A stretch of 64,000 nt of DNA from Henricia sp. BOLD:AAB3569 (GCA_037783545.1 JBBELK010000024.1:2046001-2110000), one strand, 5' to 3'. Positions 52,456-64,000 are shown, counted from the first letter of the stretch. A program made the numbers and translations. Notes: a model not told the origin generated them from the sequence alone.

Positions 52456-54621
52456 AGAATGATGAACGTGGACCCCAGCATCCATGTTGGTGAAATAGAC
52501 TCCCCAAACACCAAGAAACCAATAATTGCCTGCAAAAAAATAAATACAAGAAACAAGCTTAAAGACACATGCTCGTCAGCAATGCGCGCGTGCCAAATTC
52601 GTGCCACGAAATACGCAGCTCCATGCCTTTGCTATTGAGCTGCGTATTTTGTGGCACGAATTTGGCGAGACAGTCATTGTTTGAATACAAAAAGTGTAGT
52701 TCTGGTTCTTGATCCCAGATTTGCGTCCAATACAGGCAATTAACACATGGGCTGGGTTCTGTCTGTGTGTAATTTCTCCCTGAAAACTGAACATATTTGT
52801 TCAGTGATTTAGGAATCCTTTATTTCAGTACATGTACATGGATTAAACAAAGTTGATTTGTTTGGCCAATGAGCTGCCAAACAGTTACATGTAATGTAAC
52901 CTGACCCCATGGCACATAGCTAGGTCCCACAAAAATGTTTGCGTGTACGTACTAATTGGAAAGACATTTGACAAGTGTTAGCTGTGCGATTAATAATAAT
53001 AATAATGACATAGCATTTGTAAGGCGCACAGTATCTAACACCGTTATTCAAAGGCGCCGAGGCCATTATTATCGCTGCCCTTATGAAATCACCAGAACCA
53101 TTTCGCTTCAACTAGGTGGCAGCCTGGCCAGTGGCGCCGACCCTATCAGCACTTAGATTGTGGCATTCCCCTGACAGCTCCCCAATTATCCCTGATTACA
53201 ATGTCAGGTTCAAGTATGTTATATAACTGTGCAGGCTGTGTCTATTTAACATTGAGTACAAAACATATTTTGCTTTTAGCTTACAGTGAAAAACAAATTG
53301 GCCGAACTGTTGGTGATCGTAGCCTCAAGTGAAGACCTCGCGAGTTGTAGAGACTTGACAAATAAGGTCCACATGAGAGCATTGAAGAAAAATAAGAAGC
53401 AGAATGATATCACGCGAAGAACAAGTGTGACCTGTCGAGAAATAAACAACAAAATTCAAAACTTTGTTGGTGTACTTTTCTTATTATCGCTGTACTTATG
53501 TTCCCCAAACAAAGTGCAATAAATGAAGAAGTAAATAAACTAAATCTGCTCACAAACGGTAACTAAGAGTACGATTCACTTTTTAAATCTTGTTTTGCTG
53601 GAAAATTTCTCTGACCTTTATAAATTCAACATAAAGGCCTGTGTAATTTTTAGGAATCCCATTGTTAACATGTGTAGTAACCTTTTCAGTTTCATATACA
53701 TGTACTTTCTTTGCATTGTTGTTATTGGAATGTTTTATTATAGGCTTATTACTATAGCAGGTTTTTACACTTCTACAAATATAATTTATGTTGCATTTTT
53801 AGGAGACAATGGGATGTGGCATATAGAGCACCACAAGATAGTGTTGCGCAATCCTGACAACTTAAAGTAAAACCCTCAGTTACAGAGAGTACCATGGTCG
53901 AGTGGTTTGGTCACTTGCAAACTGCAGAAACACAATAAGGTTCTAGCTGGGTTCAAAACCATTCAAGGTACTTTTGTCCTTTAAAAGCAAGGCATTTGAC
54001 CCTAATTGCTCCATCCTTTGGATGGGATGTAAAGCCGCGGGTCTGATGTCTTGTGTAATGCACTATTAAAGATCCCAGAGCAATCATTCACAAAGAAGAG
54101 ATTCGATCTAGCTTGGCTGCTAAAGCCAAGGTACCAGTGCACCCCTTACACATCTCGTTGTTTAGGTGGCTTGATACATATGGGTGGCACCATGCACTGG
54201 CAGCTGATCGCGATGGCCAGAGGCACTGGGGAAATCCCCTTGATCTTCACAAAAGAATGCTCTGGGATCTGCAAAATGCATTACACAACACACTGGTCCA
54301 TCAGCTTTACATCCCTTCCGAAGGATCGATGGAGCAAGTGTGTTTAAGTGCCATGCTCAAGGGCACAGGTACCACGGCCGGGTGTCGAACCTGCATCCTC
54401 AAGTTTTCACCCGAGTTTTGCAGGTCAACGACTTAAACCACTCGACCACGGTACCGCCGGTGAATTACCACTGAGCAATCCGGCATAATTTCCATGAATG
54501 CATTTTCTTTATGACTTTGACAAACACGTTCAATCTGTTCTCCTGACATGGCCAGTTTGGCAAACGCTGACGCACACGCAGCACAAAACCCTGCAGTTAC
54601 AGCCAAAGTGAAGCCCAGCAT
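52398..54621 (-). CDS. TMEM42: TMEM42-like multi-pass membrane protein
   Basis: Minus-strand exons: 54469-54621, 53285-53431, 52398-52529, giving 432 bases and 143 aa in frame (human TMEM42 has 159). Function is not established; the family resembles EamA/drug-metabolite transporter half-proteins with four membrane helices. Visible: helix 1 with CAACASAFAKLAMSGE, which parallels human [20 protein letters not shown]; helix 2 around NALMWTLFVKSLQ; helix 3 around NSSANLFFTAIIGFLVFGE; helix 4 around MLGSTFIILGVWMIHKG, then a basic tail. All introns are phase 0. The middle exon is short and lies in a region crowded with repeats. The exon 1 donor could be at 54469 or one codon later. Intron 1 carries two inverted SINEs, and the 3' end overlaps a tandem array. 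Confidence 0.86.
52575..52672. mobile_element. Foldback element (second copy 60760-60855)
   Basis: CGTGCCAAATTCGTGCCACG with AAATACGCAGCTCCATG is answered by the inverse GCTGCGTATTTTGTGGCACG. A relative occurs in DNAJC10 intron 4 with CCAAATTCGTGCCACGAAAC. Lies in TMEM42 intron 2. Confidence 0.75.
53886..54108 (+). mobile_element. tRNA-derived SINE, plus orientation, in TMEM42 intron 1
   Basis: The head CATGGTCGAGTGGTTTGGTC resembles an A box and CTGGGTTCAAAACC a B box. The body has GCTCCATCCTTTGGATGGGA followed by TGTAAAGCC, GTAATGCAC and AAAGATCCCAGAGCA, shared with other SINEs in the window. Confidence 0.7.
54124..54460 (-). mobile_element. tRNA-derived SINE, minus orientation, in TMEM42 intron 1
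   Basis: On the minus strand the head ACCGTGGTCGAGTGGTTTAA and B box GCAGGTTCGACACCC are clear. The body has TTCGGAAGGGATGTAAAGC and AGATCCCAGAGCATTC. Its head ends only a few bases from the TMEM42 exon 1 donor, so it inserted right beside the splice site. Confidence 0.75.
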
Positions 54622-56648
54622 CTTATATCAGCCCTTAATGGTTCTCTCGTTCTAGTTAAATCCAGGCTGTCTGCATCAACACTACAATGAAAAGATAAAA
54701 ATGGTGATTAATAGGCTACTAAATTTGTGTCATTGATGGAATTTTTTTTTTCGTTCGGCAAAACCGGTTTTTTATTTTGTTTTCGGTTAACCGGTTAAAC
54801 GTCCCGTCCATACTCGCGCTTGACCATTGAGAAAATATGATTGAAAAAAAGCTCCTAAACTTAGGTTTTTCCCAGTTAATTCACACTTTCTGAATTTTCA
54901 GGATTGGAATCAACTGCCATGCAGCAGCAGCTGCATAGGATGACGTCAAAATTTAATGTTGTTTGTTTCCCGACTCCAACATGCCGTCAGGTATGTAAAA
55001 ATCTGTTGTGACCTGACAAACGCCCTCTCGAGTCCAACCTGCAAAACATGGTGTATTTAGTTACAAATTAAGTGATTTTACAAATGTTTGGAAGGGATAC
55101 GGTTTGAAAAATAAACTTCCTTGTGCCACTTTTATGACAAACTTTGTTATGCTGGCGATTTTCTGGAAAATTTAAAGTAACATTCTGCAAGCGTTCTTCT
55201 TCCTTTAACTGTGCATGGCTTGAGTGCGTCACGAGAGGGCGCCCTATACGGCATGCATGCGTGCATAATGCATGACGTGTACAATAAGTGTGATAACGTA
55301 CCTTATCAGAAAGTTTTTCTTTTATCTCCTCCCGAGTGCAGTGAGATTTATTCCCTTTTTTGCGTGGTCATGGTGTTCATGTCTGTCTGTACACGTAAGT
55401 TTAATTAGGCCTCTTAAAAAAAGGTGTGGCCAAGTAATTTCGGAATATTGTAGGCCTATCCATTCCTTGCTCTATGGCCTATCTGAGACTGTGCTAAATT
55501 TGTCGGTAAGAAAGCATGAAAAAGTGAACGGAAAGTTGGACCGGCACATGTTACATGTTTTAACGTGAGTTTGCCGGTCGACGGTCAGGCCAGGGTGAAG
55601 TCAACTCGACCGTTGCGTTGTACCAAATTGACCGTTTTACCAAAAGGCGCCTTTGCTTTCATGAATCCTGTGCTGGCCCGCGCCCCATGAACTTTTCTTG
55701 TTCAACCATGGAGGTAGGAAAAACGCACACCGGTCGAGTTGGTACCATGGTTGCGTTGGTACAACGGATAAGTTGGTTCGAGTCGAGTTGGCAAACGGTC
55801 GAGTTGACCTGCCAACGTGTGCACGCAAGTTTGTGGTTGTGGCCGGTAGAGGGCGCCCTATCAAATCGCCATATATAATTTCAATATAATATAAAACATG
55901 CACGTTTGACAATCATTCTGTTGTTTAAAAGATCAATTGGGAAAAACCGATTATTGCACACAATTCTTGAGAAGAACGACTGCGTGGTATATATTTTTTT
56001 CAAAGTTTGATTTTTTGAATAACTTGCGATTTCTGTCGCGTATAAAATAACTAAAGTAGAGAATCCAACACTGATTTAATTGCGGCCGCCATGTTTTTGC
56101 GATCGACTGAAAGTGACTCTTCCCATGTTCTTGGGTCAATATGAATTTGCTTTCACAAAACATTTCTTGTACATTAACTTTGTTTTTCATTTTGAATCGG
56201 TAAAATCCCAAACTTATGCATATCAAATAAGGGGCTGTCAAAAGTTGTCAACATTTTCACGATTCTACAAAGCGTAGGAAGAGGGAGGGGAAAGGGGGGA
56301 GGGGAGAGGGCGGTTCGAGGCCCGCCTAGGACTTTACATGCACTGTAAAATGTTGACATTTCATGGTAGTGACAAGAAATGTTGATGTATTTCGGGGGGA
56401 GGGAGGGGGTCTTGAAAAATACTACAAAATGTTGACAACTTTGGACGACCCCTAAATATCATTACATGTGCATAATGTCCTGTCTGCCAAAATGCATTGT
56501 CATTGTGGATGTACACTGTATTACAGCATAACAGTATGGCATGACAATTTAAAGTTGTGTCAATTATTTCCGAAATCCAGGTACTTGATGCCAAGTTGTT
56601 TGAAGAAAGGACACAAGAAGATAAACCTAGTATCTCCACTCGCACAAA
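54622..56648. other. Divergent spacer between TMEM42 and DNAJC10
   Basis: The two genes point away from each other. The region holds a fragment of the hAT-like element (54749-54800), a copy of the repeat also at 1611-1720 (54937-55040), two GAGGGCGCCCTAT phrases (55235 and 55850) and GCGGCCGCCATGTTT near 56084, a YY1-like motif in a small GC-rich patch. TGACGTG at 55273 matches the ATF6/XBP1-type core but is far upstream. No exon was recognised. Confidence 0.45.
56231..56454. mobile_element. Inverted-repeat element just upstream of DNAJC10
   Basis: GGGGCTGTCAAAAGTTGTCA and ACATTTT at the left are answered by AAAATGTTGACAACTTTGGA and CGACCCCT. It contains purine-rich G tracts (GGGAGGGGAAAGGGGGGAGG). 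It lies about 200 bases before the DNAJC10 start codon. Confidence 0.75.
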
Positions 56649-59600
56649 ATGGAACCGAGGACAAAAAGGCTGTATCATGCTATGCAAATTAAATGTCAGA
56701 GGTCGTGGGCCATGAATTTCCTGATCGCCACTGCTGTACTAAGTATTGTCACAGTCGTTTGCCATTCCTCTAAGGATTACTACGAGCGTCTTGGAATTGA
56801 AAGAGATGCCAGTACAAAGGACATCCGACGAGCATTCAAGAAACTTGCTCTCAAGATGCACCCAGACAAAAACCTGGTGAGAAAACGCCACAATTTCAGA
56901 TGAAACAATTTCACTTCTAAAGTTAACTTTTTACTGGCAAATTAAGTTTGGTATGAAAAAAAAGAATGAATGACAGCTAAACTTAGGCCTTTTTTCCCAA
57001 ACAATGCACTGTTCTTTTTTTCTTATTTGTACAATTTTTTTTTAATTTACATCTTAGATTTAAAAGTAAAGTACCTTTTTACATAATTTTGTCACACATG
57101 TTGTTGCATTTCAATGTCTCATTTCCATTGTGCAAGTCACAATAAATTGGAAAACGGCTAACAGAAAAATGATTTGTGTTTTTGACGGAAATTTTTTAAT
57201 TAACTAAGCTGTCAATTTCCAACTGCTATTAAAAATCCAGACATGACTGATATGGATAAAAAAACATATTTTTAATTAAAAATAATGTTCAAAATTTGTA
57301 ATTTTAAAATGTTTAATTCTTCTTTCGAGTACATGTACACAAACCAAGAACATGGTTAAGAAATGATTGATTTAACTTGTTTGTTAATTTTTACCTTTAT
57401 GCACCATGAACATTGCGTAAAATTAACATTTGCCGTTTATTTCTGTGGTCCAAATGTTCAAGTGCACTATGCATATTTAGAAAAAAAATCAATGCGGAGA
57501 ACTTGTCCACGTGTCTGTCTGAAGCTTTGGACACGTATATTAACTCGTTAATCATGGCTTTCTGTTAAAACAACAGCTGTGGTCTTTGTGCGATAGTGAA
57601 ACATTTGCCTAAAAATACAAAGAAAAGTAATAATTGACAGTAATTGCTCATTTGCTCTTTACTGATGTGGGAGACTTTCATTTACAAAAATACCTGTACA
57701 TATGCATATTAAGCTGTCGGATTAAAACAAATCTACACAGTACGTTATTGTATTACTGTATTGTATTGACAGGAAAGCCTTACTGTAACAATCATAACAA
57801 ACGCCACAACTTTCTGTCCAAAATGGTACATTTTGTAGGATGTTAACACGTAATTTAAAAAAATGTATGCATACTGTACTCATTTATTTTGGCATTCGTT
57901 TAACACAAAAAATATGTATGGATTTTTAAGGATTTCCTGAAACATTACTGCATGTAAAATATCTAGAGGATACATGCAGCACAAGTACAGTAGTTCGCCA
58001 ACTTTCATTTTTGGACATGTTGGAGATGTAATTTCTAAAAGGTTTCATTTGCAAATGAAATGGTGGACATTTATGTAAATCATTTAATGTGCCATTCTTG
58101 TCAAATTATGTATTATACACTTTTAATACACTGTATTATGTAAATGAAATTTGGAAATTATTTCCTCCACGACTTCAACTTCCTCGTATTAAGTAACTCC
58201 AAATTGAAAAGAAAATTCTCATTTTTTTATGCATTGCAAGTTGGTCCGATGTGACATCACAATTTTTGTGATTGTAGCATTATGTTATAAACACATGTAT
58301 TATTGAATTTTAAAGTGTTTTCTAACCGTCTTGTATGTAAGATAATTTAGTCCCAAATTTCTTTCGTTTCTGCCCCCAAAAAAGGAATTTAGCTTGGCCC
58401 GGTGCTTTGCTAAAAAATATTTTTAGCGATTTTGGATTGTTCATAGGATTTACTCAAAGACCGGTAAAAAGGTCCCACAAAATTCAAGCCTGCCTGGTCA
58501 GGCTGGGGCACAGATATCTATTAACAACAAGATAGGAAACAGAGGCCGTACGAGCATAACCGCGCCTTCTCATTAGCATACTTTTGGGCACCATTTGCAT
58601 ACTTTTGGGCACCTCATTTGCATGGTTTTGGGCACTTCCCCATTGAACTACACGTAAAACCTCTCGCATGCGCACTTTCTCAATGTTTGTGATGACCGCG
58701 CGTGTTATGTTCGAACACAAAACGCGCTACACGCACACGCGTTCCAAGCTGCCTGAAACCGGTTAAGGTGATGTGCCACTCAATAACAGTCGTTTCTTAT
58801 CTTGTTGTTAATAGAAATCTGTGGGCTTGGGTCTTCACGGGCCAAGACTTAACCATCTTGTCGTAAAACTTGTTGTTTCCACAGGATGACCCTAAAGCAC
58901 ATGACAAGTTTGTAGAGATCAACAGAGCTTATGAAATCCTGAAGGATGAAGACCTTCGCAAGAAGTATGATCGGTTTGGTGAGGAGGGTCTTAAGGACCA
59001 ACAGGGACAAGGCAGATGGAATCGCTATGAGAGCTGGCAGTACTACAAGACTGAATTCGGTAAGATTATTGGGTGGGGGGGTGGGGCAGGGCAGGGGGAG
59101 TCTAATGCTACAATATGCATTGTTCCTCAACAGTCATTCAGTTGTAGCCAAATGGATCTTTTGTTTGCAAATGTGGTTACTATTACGTACTTAATTGACT
59201 CAAACAAAATGTACAATACACTTACCATTGTATTTATAAAACAAAAGTCAGTGTTTGCAAAAGTGTGTTTTACTGATGTTCTACATGTACTGTAGCTGTT
59301 GCTTTAAGTTTTTAACTGGAACCCAGACATTTGATTGTGCAATATTTTATCTTATTGATGTATAGTGCTTCAGAAGAGGTGCTGGCTCTGTTGAAACCAG
59401 CGTTGCTCAAAATGTGACAATAGGTCATAGTTTGCAGGTTTTACTGTATGCAAAGCTGCCAACTTACCATATTTTGGAGGAAAATTTAAAAATTGGTTGA
59501 CCTCGGTCTTCAGACACATCTAGATATCTCTGTGGTTAGACAATCTTTTGGCAAAATACGGAAGGGTTGGCAGTTCTGACTCATGTATTTTCAAGGGTCT

Positions 59601-62600
59601 CTCTCTCGATGCTTTTTGGTATTGTCTATCTATAGAAGATCAAAATAACATGCATGGGTTTTTCTATAAAACCCATTACTATAAATTAAGTGTCCAGCTT
59701 TGGTGTCCCCCGCTACATTTTACATCTTGTTTTTGTAAATTCAGGACACATTCTTTAAATACTTTCCATCTCAAAGAGCGAGTACATAAAGTACAATTCA
59801 TACAAAATGGTTTAAAAGCCATTTTAATGATTTTTGTACGAAAAATAACACATATCGGGTGTAACGGGGGATAACAAATGTCACACTTTTGGACCCCTAA
59901 TTTATAGAAAGACCCGCATGCACTACCAGATATCAATTCCAAAAGTGGTGTGGTATTTTTATTTATTTTTTTTATTTTTTATTTTTTATGTTTTATTTAT
60001 TTACAATTTTAGGTCTTTATGATGAAGATCCAGAAGTTGTTACTCTCGGCAAGACAGATTTTGGTAAGTGAATATGTTGGGATTTGCTCCTCTGCCATTC
60101 TGTATGAAAATGTAAACGTTGTATGATTTATGTATATTCTCATCTTCATTGGTGCTTTGGACTGTTTGGTGTAGTTTAATATTAAATAGCCAAAAGTACA
60201 AACACAAACAAAGATATAAACAAGATAAAAACATCTTCCTGAGTTGTCATGTCATACATGTACCCCGTAGTTGGCTCGATAATTCCAATTTTTGTCCACG
60301 GTCTCAACTAATTTTGTTTTTCTTGTTGATTATTCTGAAGTTTATTTTCAACAATTACATACTTGTACTAATTAAGCTTCCAGACAATGGAACAACAGTA
60401 GCCATCTAGTAAAGTGACCAATAGCTTTTTGTATCTTTTTTTTATAACCGCAGAGCAATCAGTGTTCGGTGAAGACATTTGGTTTGTGAATTTCTACTCA
60501 CCGCGATGTCACCATTGTCATGACTTGGTCCCAATTGTAAGTATCATCCAAGACTCAAATAATTGCATTACAAGTGCTTTCAGTTGTCTAATTTTTGGGA
60601 TAATAAAAAATTAAGCATGCAACTTCTTCCGAATAATCTTTAATTTCAAAATGTTTTTCTTCAAGTAATTCTCAAAGTTGAAGTTGCACAATAGTTTACA
60701 ACAGAATACTACGTGATAAGTACCTTATTTAATTTTTCTTCTTAAAGGCAGAGGCTTGTCGATGCGCGCATGAGGCCAAATTCGTGCCACGAAACACGCA
60801 GCTCTATAGCAATAGCATGGAGCTGCATATTTCACGGCCTCACGCGTGCATTAACGATCCTGTGCCTTTAAAAATTTATTTTTCGAGTTTGATTTCACCA
60901 AAAGTAAAGAGTAAAAATATTGCAGAATATTTATTGTAGAAGTTGGTGGCAATCTATTTTTTCCATGCTATTTTATTCAGCTGGCCAAGTGAATGACTGG
61001 AGTATTATTGTTAAAAATGTGAAAGATGTTCTTCTGTGCAGACAATATTGTATTGACCCCCTTCGAACACGTGCGAATACGCCATTTTGGGAGTCAAATA
61101 ATGCCGAGTCATTGTGGAAGCGATGCGCGTTGTGTGGGTTTCTGGTTGGCGTAACGCGGTTCAATTCACCAATGGGAGACTAAGCATAGCGCGTTGCGCG
61201 CGCTATGGACACACACAACACGCACGCACATTGCTTCCAGAACAACGCGGCATTATTCGACTCCCAAAATGACGTCATTGGCACGAGCTCAAAGCATCAG
61301 TGGTACAAATTCGTATAATAAAAATATTGTCCAATCTTGTCCAAACAATATTTTTGCCTGTCAATACTGCATTCTATCAATGGTCATGTTGTATTCATCA
61401 TTACATGGTTTGGTGTGTGAAATCTTGTACAGTGGCGTGAGTTTGCTAAGGAAATGGAAGGTGTCATTCGGATTGGAGCAGTCAACTGCTTCGATGACAA
61501 CCCTCTTTGCACAGCCCAAGGGGTGCGATTCTTCCCAACGCTCAAAGTTTATCCCAAGGTAAGAAGACAGTATGGCTGGTTACTTGCATGCCTTGGAGTA
61601 ATTCTCAATGAATTGAAATGGAAGTACATGTAAAAGGAAATAAAATATTCATTTTCATGTTGACCTCTGTTCAAAAAAAGGCATGCAGAAGTTTCATTAG
61701 TAGTATCATTTGCAGAGAGCTCCCAAACCCTCCCGGATTTTGGGGAGGACATCTGGGAAAACAGGTTCATTCTGTGACTCCAAACACATCTAAACAAATC
61801 CCCAAGGTTGTTAATTGACAATCCAGGAGGGTTTTTATTCATGTTAGGACTAAAAAAATTAGTAATTTTCCGAAGAATCTGTTGCAAAATCTGGAAGGGT
61901 TGGCAGCTCTGCATTCGTATTATCTTTGAATTATTTTCTAATATAAAAATCTGTACGAATGAATTAGTGCATTTCAAGGTAATGTGTCAAGTTATTGCTT
62001 GACTTTACGATAATAGAAAGAATTGCCCGACCATGAACAGTTTCATAATTTTTGTAATACCGGTTTGTTTCAAATATTGGTGTTAACCGTTTCATTTTTC
62101 TGACTGTTTTTAGTTGTATTTTAATTTCCGTAAAAAAAATGTTGTGGTTGTGTACAGTTCAGGAATTTCAACATAAATTGTATGCATTTTGTTTTTATTT
62201 CTGTTCAGTGTTTCAAGTAAGACAGAATGTTATATTTATACATTGTATATTTTGTGTGAAAGTGCCTACTCTGTCCTAGTATAATGTACAACTTCAGTAA
62301 CTGTGTAAATGAGAAATTGCCTGAACATGTTTTTAAACGATGCACTACATGTACATGTAATTCCTTTTTATTCCATTACACAGAGCTGGGTATATTTTGG
62401 TAGTTCAATTTACACAAAGTGAAATGACATTGATGTTTAAGCAGTGGGGTTTTAACTGTTGCTGGTCAGGAGCTCTTAAAATTACACCCATGGGGGCGTT
62501 TCCCCATTAGACCACACAAAACTGCAGTAAATTATGGCCAGTCTCTAGTAGTTTTTAGACTCCTCGAAGCCTTCCACTAAGTTCAAGCTGGACGGTTTTG

Positions 62601-63411
62601 AGCAGTCTAACTGTTGGCCATAGCTGACCAGCAAGAGTAGGAGGGTTAATTAATCCTCGTATTCAATTATCAACAGATTATGATAATTACATGTAGGCAG
62701 ATACATGTACTGCAGTTTCCTTTTGGTACCTTAACAAACTGTGAAAAGTATCTCCAAACCATTAATTCAACATGATTCTTGATTTTAAATTTATGCATAC
62801 TTAAGCAACTAAACTGCATTTTTGTTTAGAATAAAAAACAAAAAAGTACCTTGTAATCTGCGCGGCAGGCCGCTGCGGCTGGCCGGCCATGGTATGCTCG
62901 CGAGTTGCGACTTTTGTACATGTTGTACCGTATGCACACAGTAAGTATGTGTGCCCTACATGACCACATCAAATGTATCACGATTGCCAACTAGTGTAGG
63001 TAACCGCTTAATGCATTTGTGTGCCTTTCAATTTTTGCCAGTCACAGAACGGGTACTTTTTAACTGCACCTAAGTAGGATAGGCAGTTTTGGAAATCCTA
63101 AATGAAACCCTGTACGGTATATGCTGCACTCTACCATTGTAGGGCAGTATTATCTACAAACTAAATTGGCAGTGATTTTTTAACAATGTGTGTCATGGAA
63201 GTTTGTTGTCAGACACTGCGAAATTAAATACAATAGATCCTTTGTGCTGGTAGCCATGTTAGGGCCAGGTTTTCATATTTGAATGATGTGGCAAAATTTA
63301 TTTATTTTTATTCTTGACAGAATGAAGAATACACTGGCAAGCGTAAGCTTCAGGAGCTTGTACAACACGCATTGTGGCTTGTTCAGGCTGAAGTTCACTC
63401 CATATGGACAG
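56649..63411 (+). CDS. DNAJC10: DnaJ homolog subfamily C member 10 (ERdj5) orthologue, 5' part
   Basis: Exons: 56649-56876, 58885-59059, 60013-60063, 60454-60536, 61433-61558, 63321-63411, continuing past the window; about 251 aa seen. DNAJC10 is an ER-lumen reductase that recruits BiP through its J domain and helps degrade misfolded glycoproteins. A hydrophobic signal segment ([15 protein letters not shown]) leads into the J domain with the HPD motif (MHPDKNL) at the end of exon 1 and [16 protein letters not shown] in exon 2. Then comes the first thioredoxin domain with [16 protein letters not shown] (active site CHHC, about residues 170-173; human CSHC) and [12 protein letters not shown]. 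An in-frame stop lies at 56628, so the start is 56649 or a downstream ATG at 56682 or 56712; the last gives a more compact signal peptide. The remaining thioredoxin domains and any KDEL-type ER signal lie outside. Confidence 0.95.
58509..58823. mobile_element. Long inverted-repeat element, DNAJC10 intron 1
   Basis: CACAGATATCTATTAACAAC and AAGATAGGAAAC are answered at 58792-58823 by the inverse with two mismatches. Inside, 58571-58637 holds three copies of ATTTGCATACTTTTGGGCAC. It ends about 60 bases before exon 2. Confidence 0.8.
59452..59580. mobile_element. Inverted-repeat element, relative of 61716-61911
   Basis: GCTGCCAACTTACCATATTTTG at the left is answered by CAAAATACGGAAGGGTTGGCAG. 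DNAJC10 intron 2. Confidence 0.6.
59650..59920 (+). mobile_element. ~250-bp element, second copy of 26475-26698
   Basis: The termini CATGGGTTTTTCTATAAA and TTTATAGAAAGACCCGCATG are inverse. The interior is nearly identical to the TAF5 intron 7 copy and in the same orientation. DNAJC10 intron 2. Confidence 0.8.
60760..60855. mobile_element. Foldback element, relative of 52575-52672
   Basis: CGCATGAGGCCAAATTCGTG is answered by CACGGCCTCACGCGTGC around a loop with TCTATAGCAATAGCATGGAG. DNAJC10 intron 4. Confidence 0.7.
61052..61300. mobile_element. MITE-like foldback element (copy 2 of 2771-3025)
   Basis: Opposite orientation to copy 1. ATTGACCCCCTTCGAACACG opens and ATGACGTCATTGGCACGAGC closes. 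The inner arms are GCGCGTTGTGTGGGTTTCTG and its inverse. DNAJC10 intron 4. Confidence 0.75.
61716..61911. mobile_element. Inverted-repeat element, DNAJC10 intron 5
   Basis: GAGCTCCCAAACCCTCCCGG followed by ATTTTG is answered by CAAAATCTGGAAGGGTTGGC and AGCTC. Inner arms AACAAATCCCCAAGG are also visible. Confidence 0.65.
62460..62640. repeat. Imperfect foldback, DNAJC10 intron 5
   Basis: TGCTGGTCAGGAGC is answered by GCTGACCAGCA, with weaker inner pairing such as ATTATGGCCAGT against CTGTTGGCCAT. The rest of this 1.7-kb intron shows nothing distinctive. Confidence 0.45.
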
Positions 63412-64000
63412 GTACGTGTTTTCAAAAAAATTAGAGCTTTTAACAAAGAAAAATGTGTGGTAATTGTGCTGTTTGAAAACTCTGTATGCCGGTATGAACC
63501 CATTCCAAATTGTGTGGGTTAGGTGGTGTTTTTTTGCCATCAAAAGCGGGCACGCGTAGTCTGTCCGCAATAGGGGACCTATCTCTGTCATATGAGTTTT
63601 GCAAGGAACCATGCCGTGGGAAAATGCATATATTGTGATACATAGCCTTTTGTATTGTAATGTGCGTTCTGAGTATAGCCCGGTTCATACTTCACGCGAA
63701 AGTGAACACGAATGCAGATTTGACCTCACGGCTAGGTTTTTGCACAGCAAATTCACACAAAAATTTCACTGGTTTTAACTTGCGCAAATGTTAGCCACGA
63801 AACTGCTTGACGTCAGATTCGCGTTTGCTTTTGCGTGAAGAATAAACCGTGCTTATCGGATAATGGTGAAATTTGTAGTATCAACAATTATGTAGTAAGT
63901 TTATTGCTAATGTAAACAGACCATAACTTGTACGGTATTTTTAGTGGCTTTGTACCTCAAGATCTAATACATTTTCTTAAATTGCATGTAGATTTTAAAG
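63412..64000 (+). other. DNAJC10 intron 6 running off the window
   Basis: The intron opens with GTACGTG after the exon ending at 63411. It contains an inverted-repeat element at about 63677-63857 (AGCCCGGTTCATACTTCACG answered by GCGTGAAGAATAAACCGTGC). No acceptor with downstream DNAJC10 coding sequence is seen before the end. Confidence 0.6.

Noticed and set aside
52920-53111. Minus-strand frame with a hydrophobic stretch, considered as the missing TMEM42 exon
   Set aside because: It lies in a repeat (GGCGCCGAGGCCATTATT type) and lacks the family motif. The true middle exon is 53285-53431.

Overview
The window is nuclear DNA from an animal. Coding sequence lies in short exons with GT-AG introns (one GC-AG), there are no operons, and introns and spacers are full of short foldback elements, tRNA-derived SINEs and minisatellites. 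Tandem SUEL-type (rhamnose/galactose-binding) lectin domains, very numerous short inverted-repeat elements and orthologues that align well with vertebrate proteins suggest a marine invertebrate deuterostome. An echinoderm is my best guess, but the species cannot be read from the sequence.

Layout. (1) 1066-15508, plus strand: the 3' part of a PTPN23/HD-PTP orthologue, with the end of the V-shaped domain, a very large Pro/Gln-rich exon and a degenerate tyrosine-phosphatase domain. (2) 15509-19908: downstream spacer with repeats, ending in a C-rich minisatellite just before the next gene. (3) 19909-34784, plus: a complete TAF5 gene, 17 exons and 666 aa. (4) 36593-39370, minus: a secreted two-domain SUEL lectin, 229 aa. 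(5) 39371-45819: spacer with a tandem segmental duplication and nested transposons. (6) 45820-51044, minus: a larger secreted lectin, 603 aa, in which two copies of a domain I do not recognise precede three SUEL domains. (7) 52398-54621, minus: a three-exon TMEM42-like membrane protein, 143 aa. (8) 56649 to beyond the window, plus: the 5' part of a DNAJC10/ERdj5 orthologue (J domain and first thioredoxin domain).

The genes do not form one pathway. PTPN23 is an ESCRT-associated endosomal scaffold, TAF5 is a TFIID subunit, the lectins are secreted carbohydrate binders, TMEM42 is a small membrane protein and DNAJC10 is an ER disulfide reductase. The two lectin genes are linked paralogues with matching exons and phases. 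The most novel item is the duplicated cysteine-containing module at the N-terminus of the larger lectin. All six gene models were built by hand from splice signals and reading-frame continuity; five were also checked by exon-length sums that close in frame.
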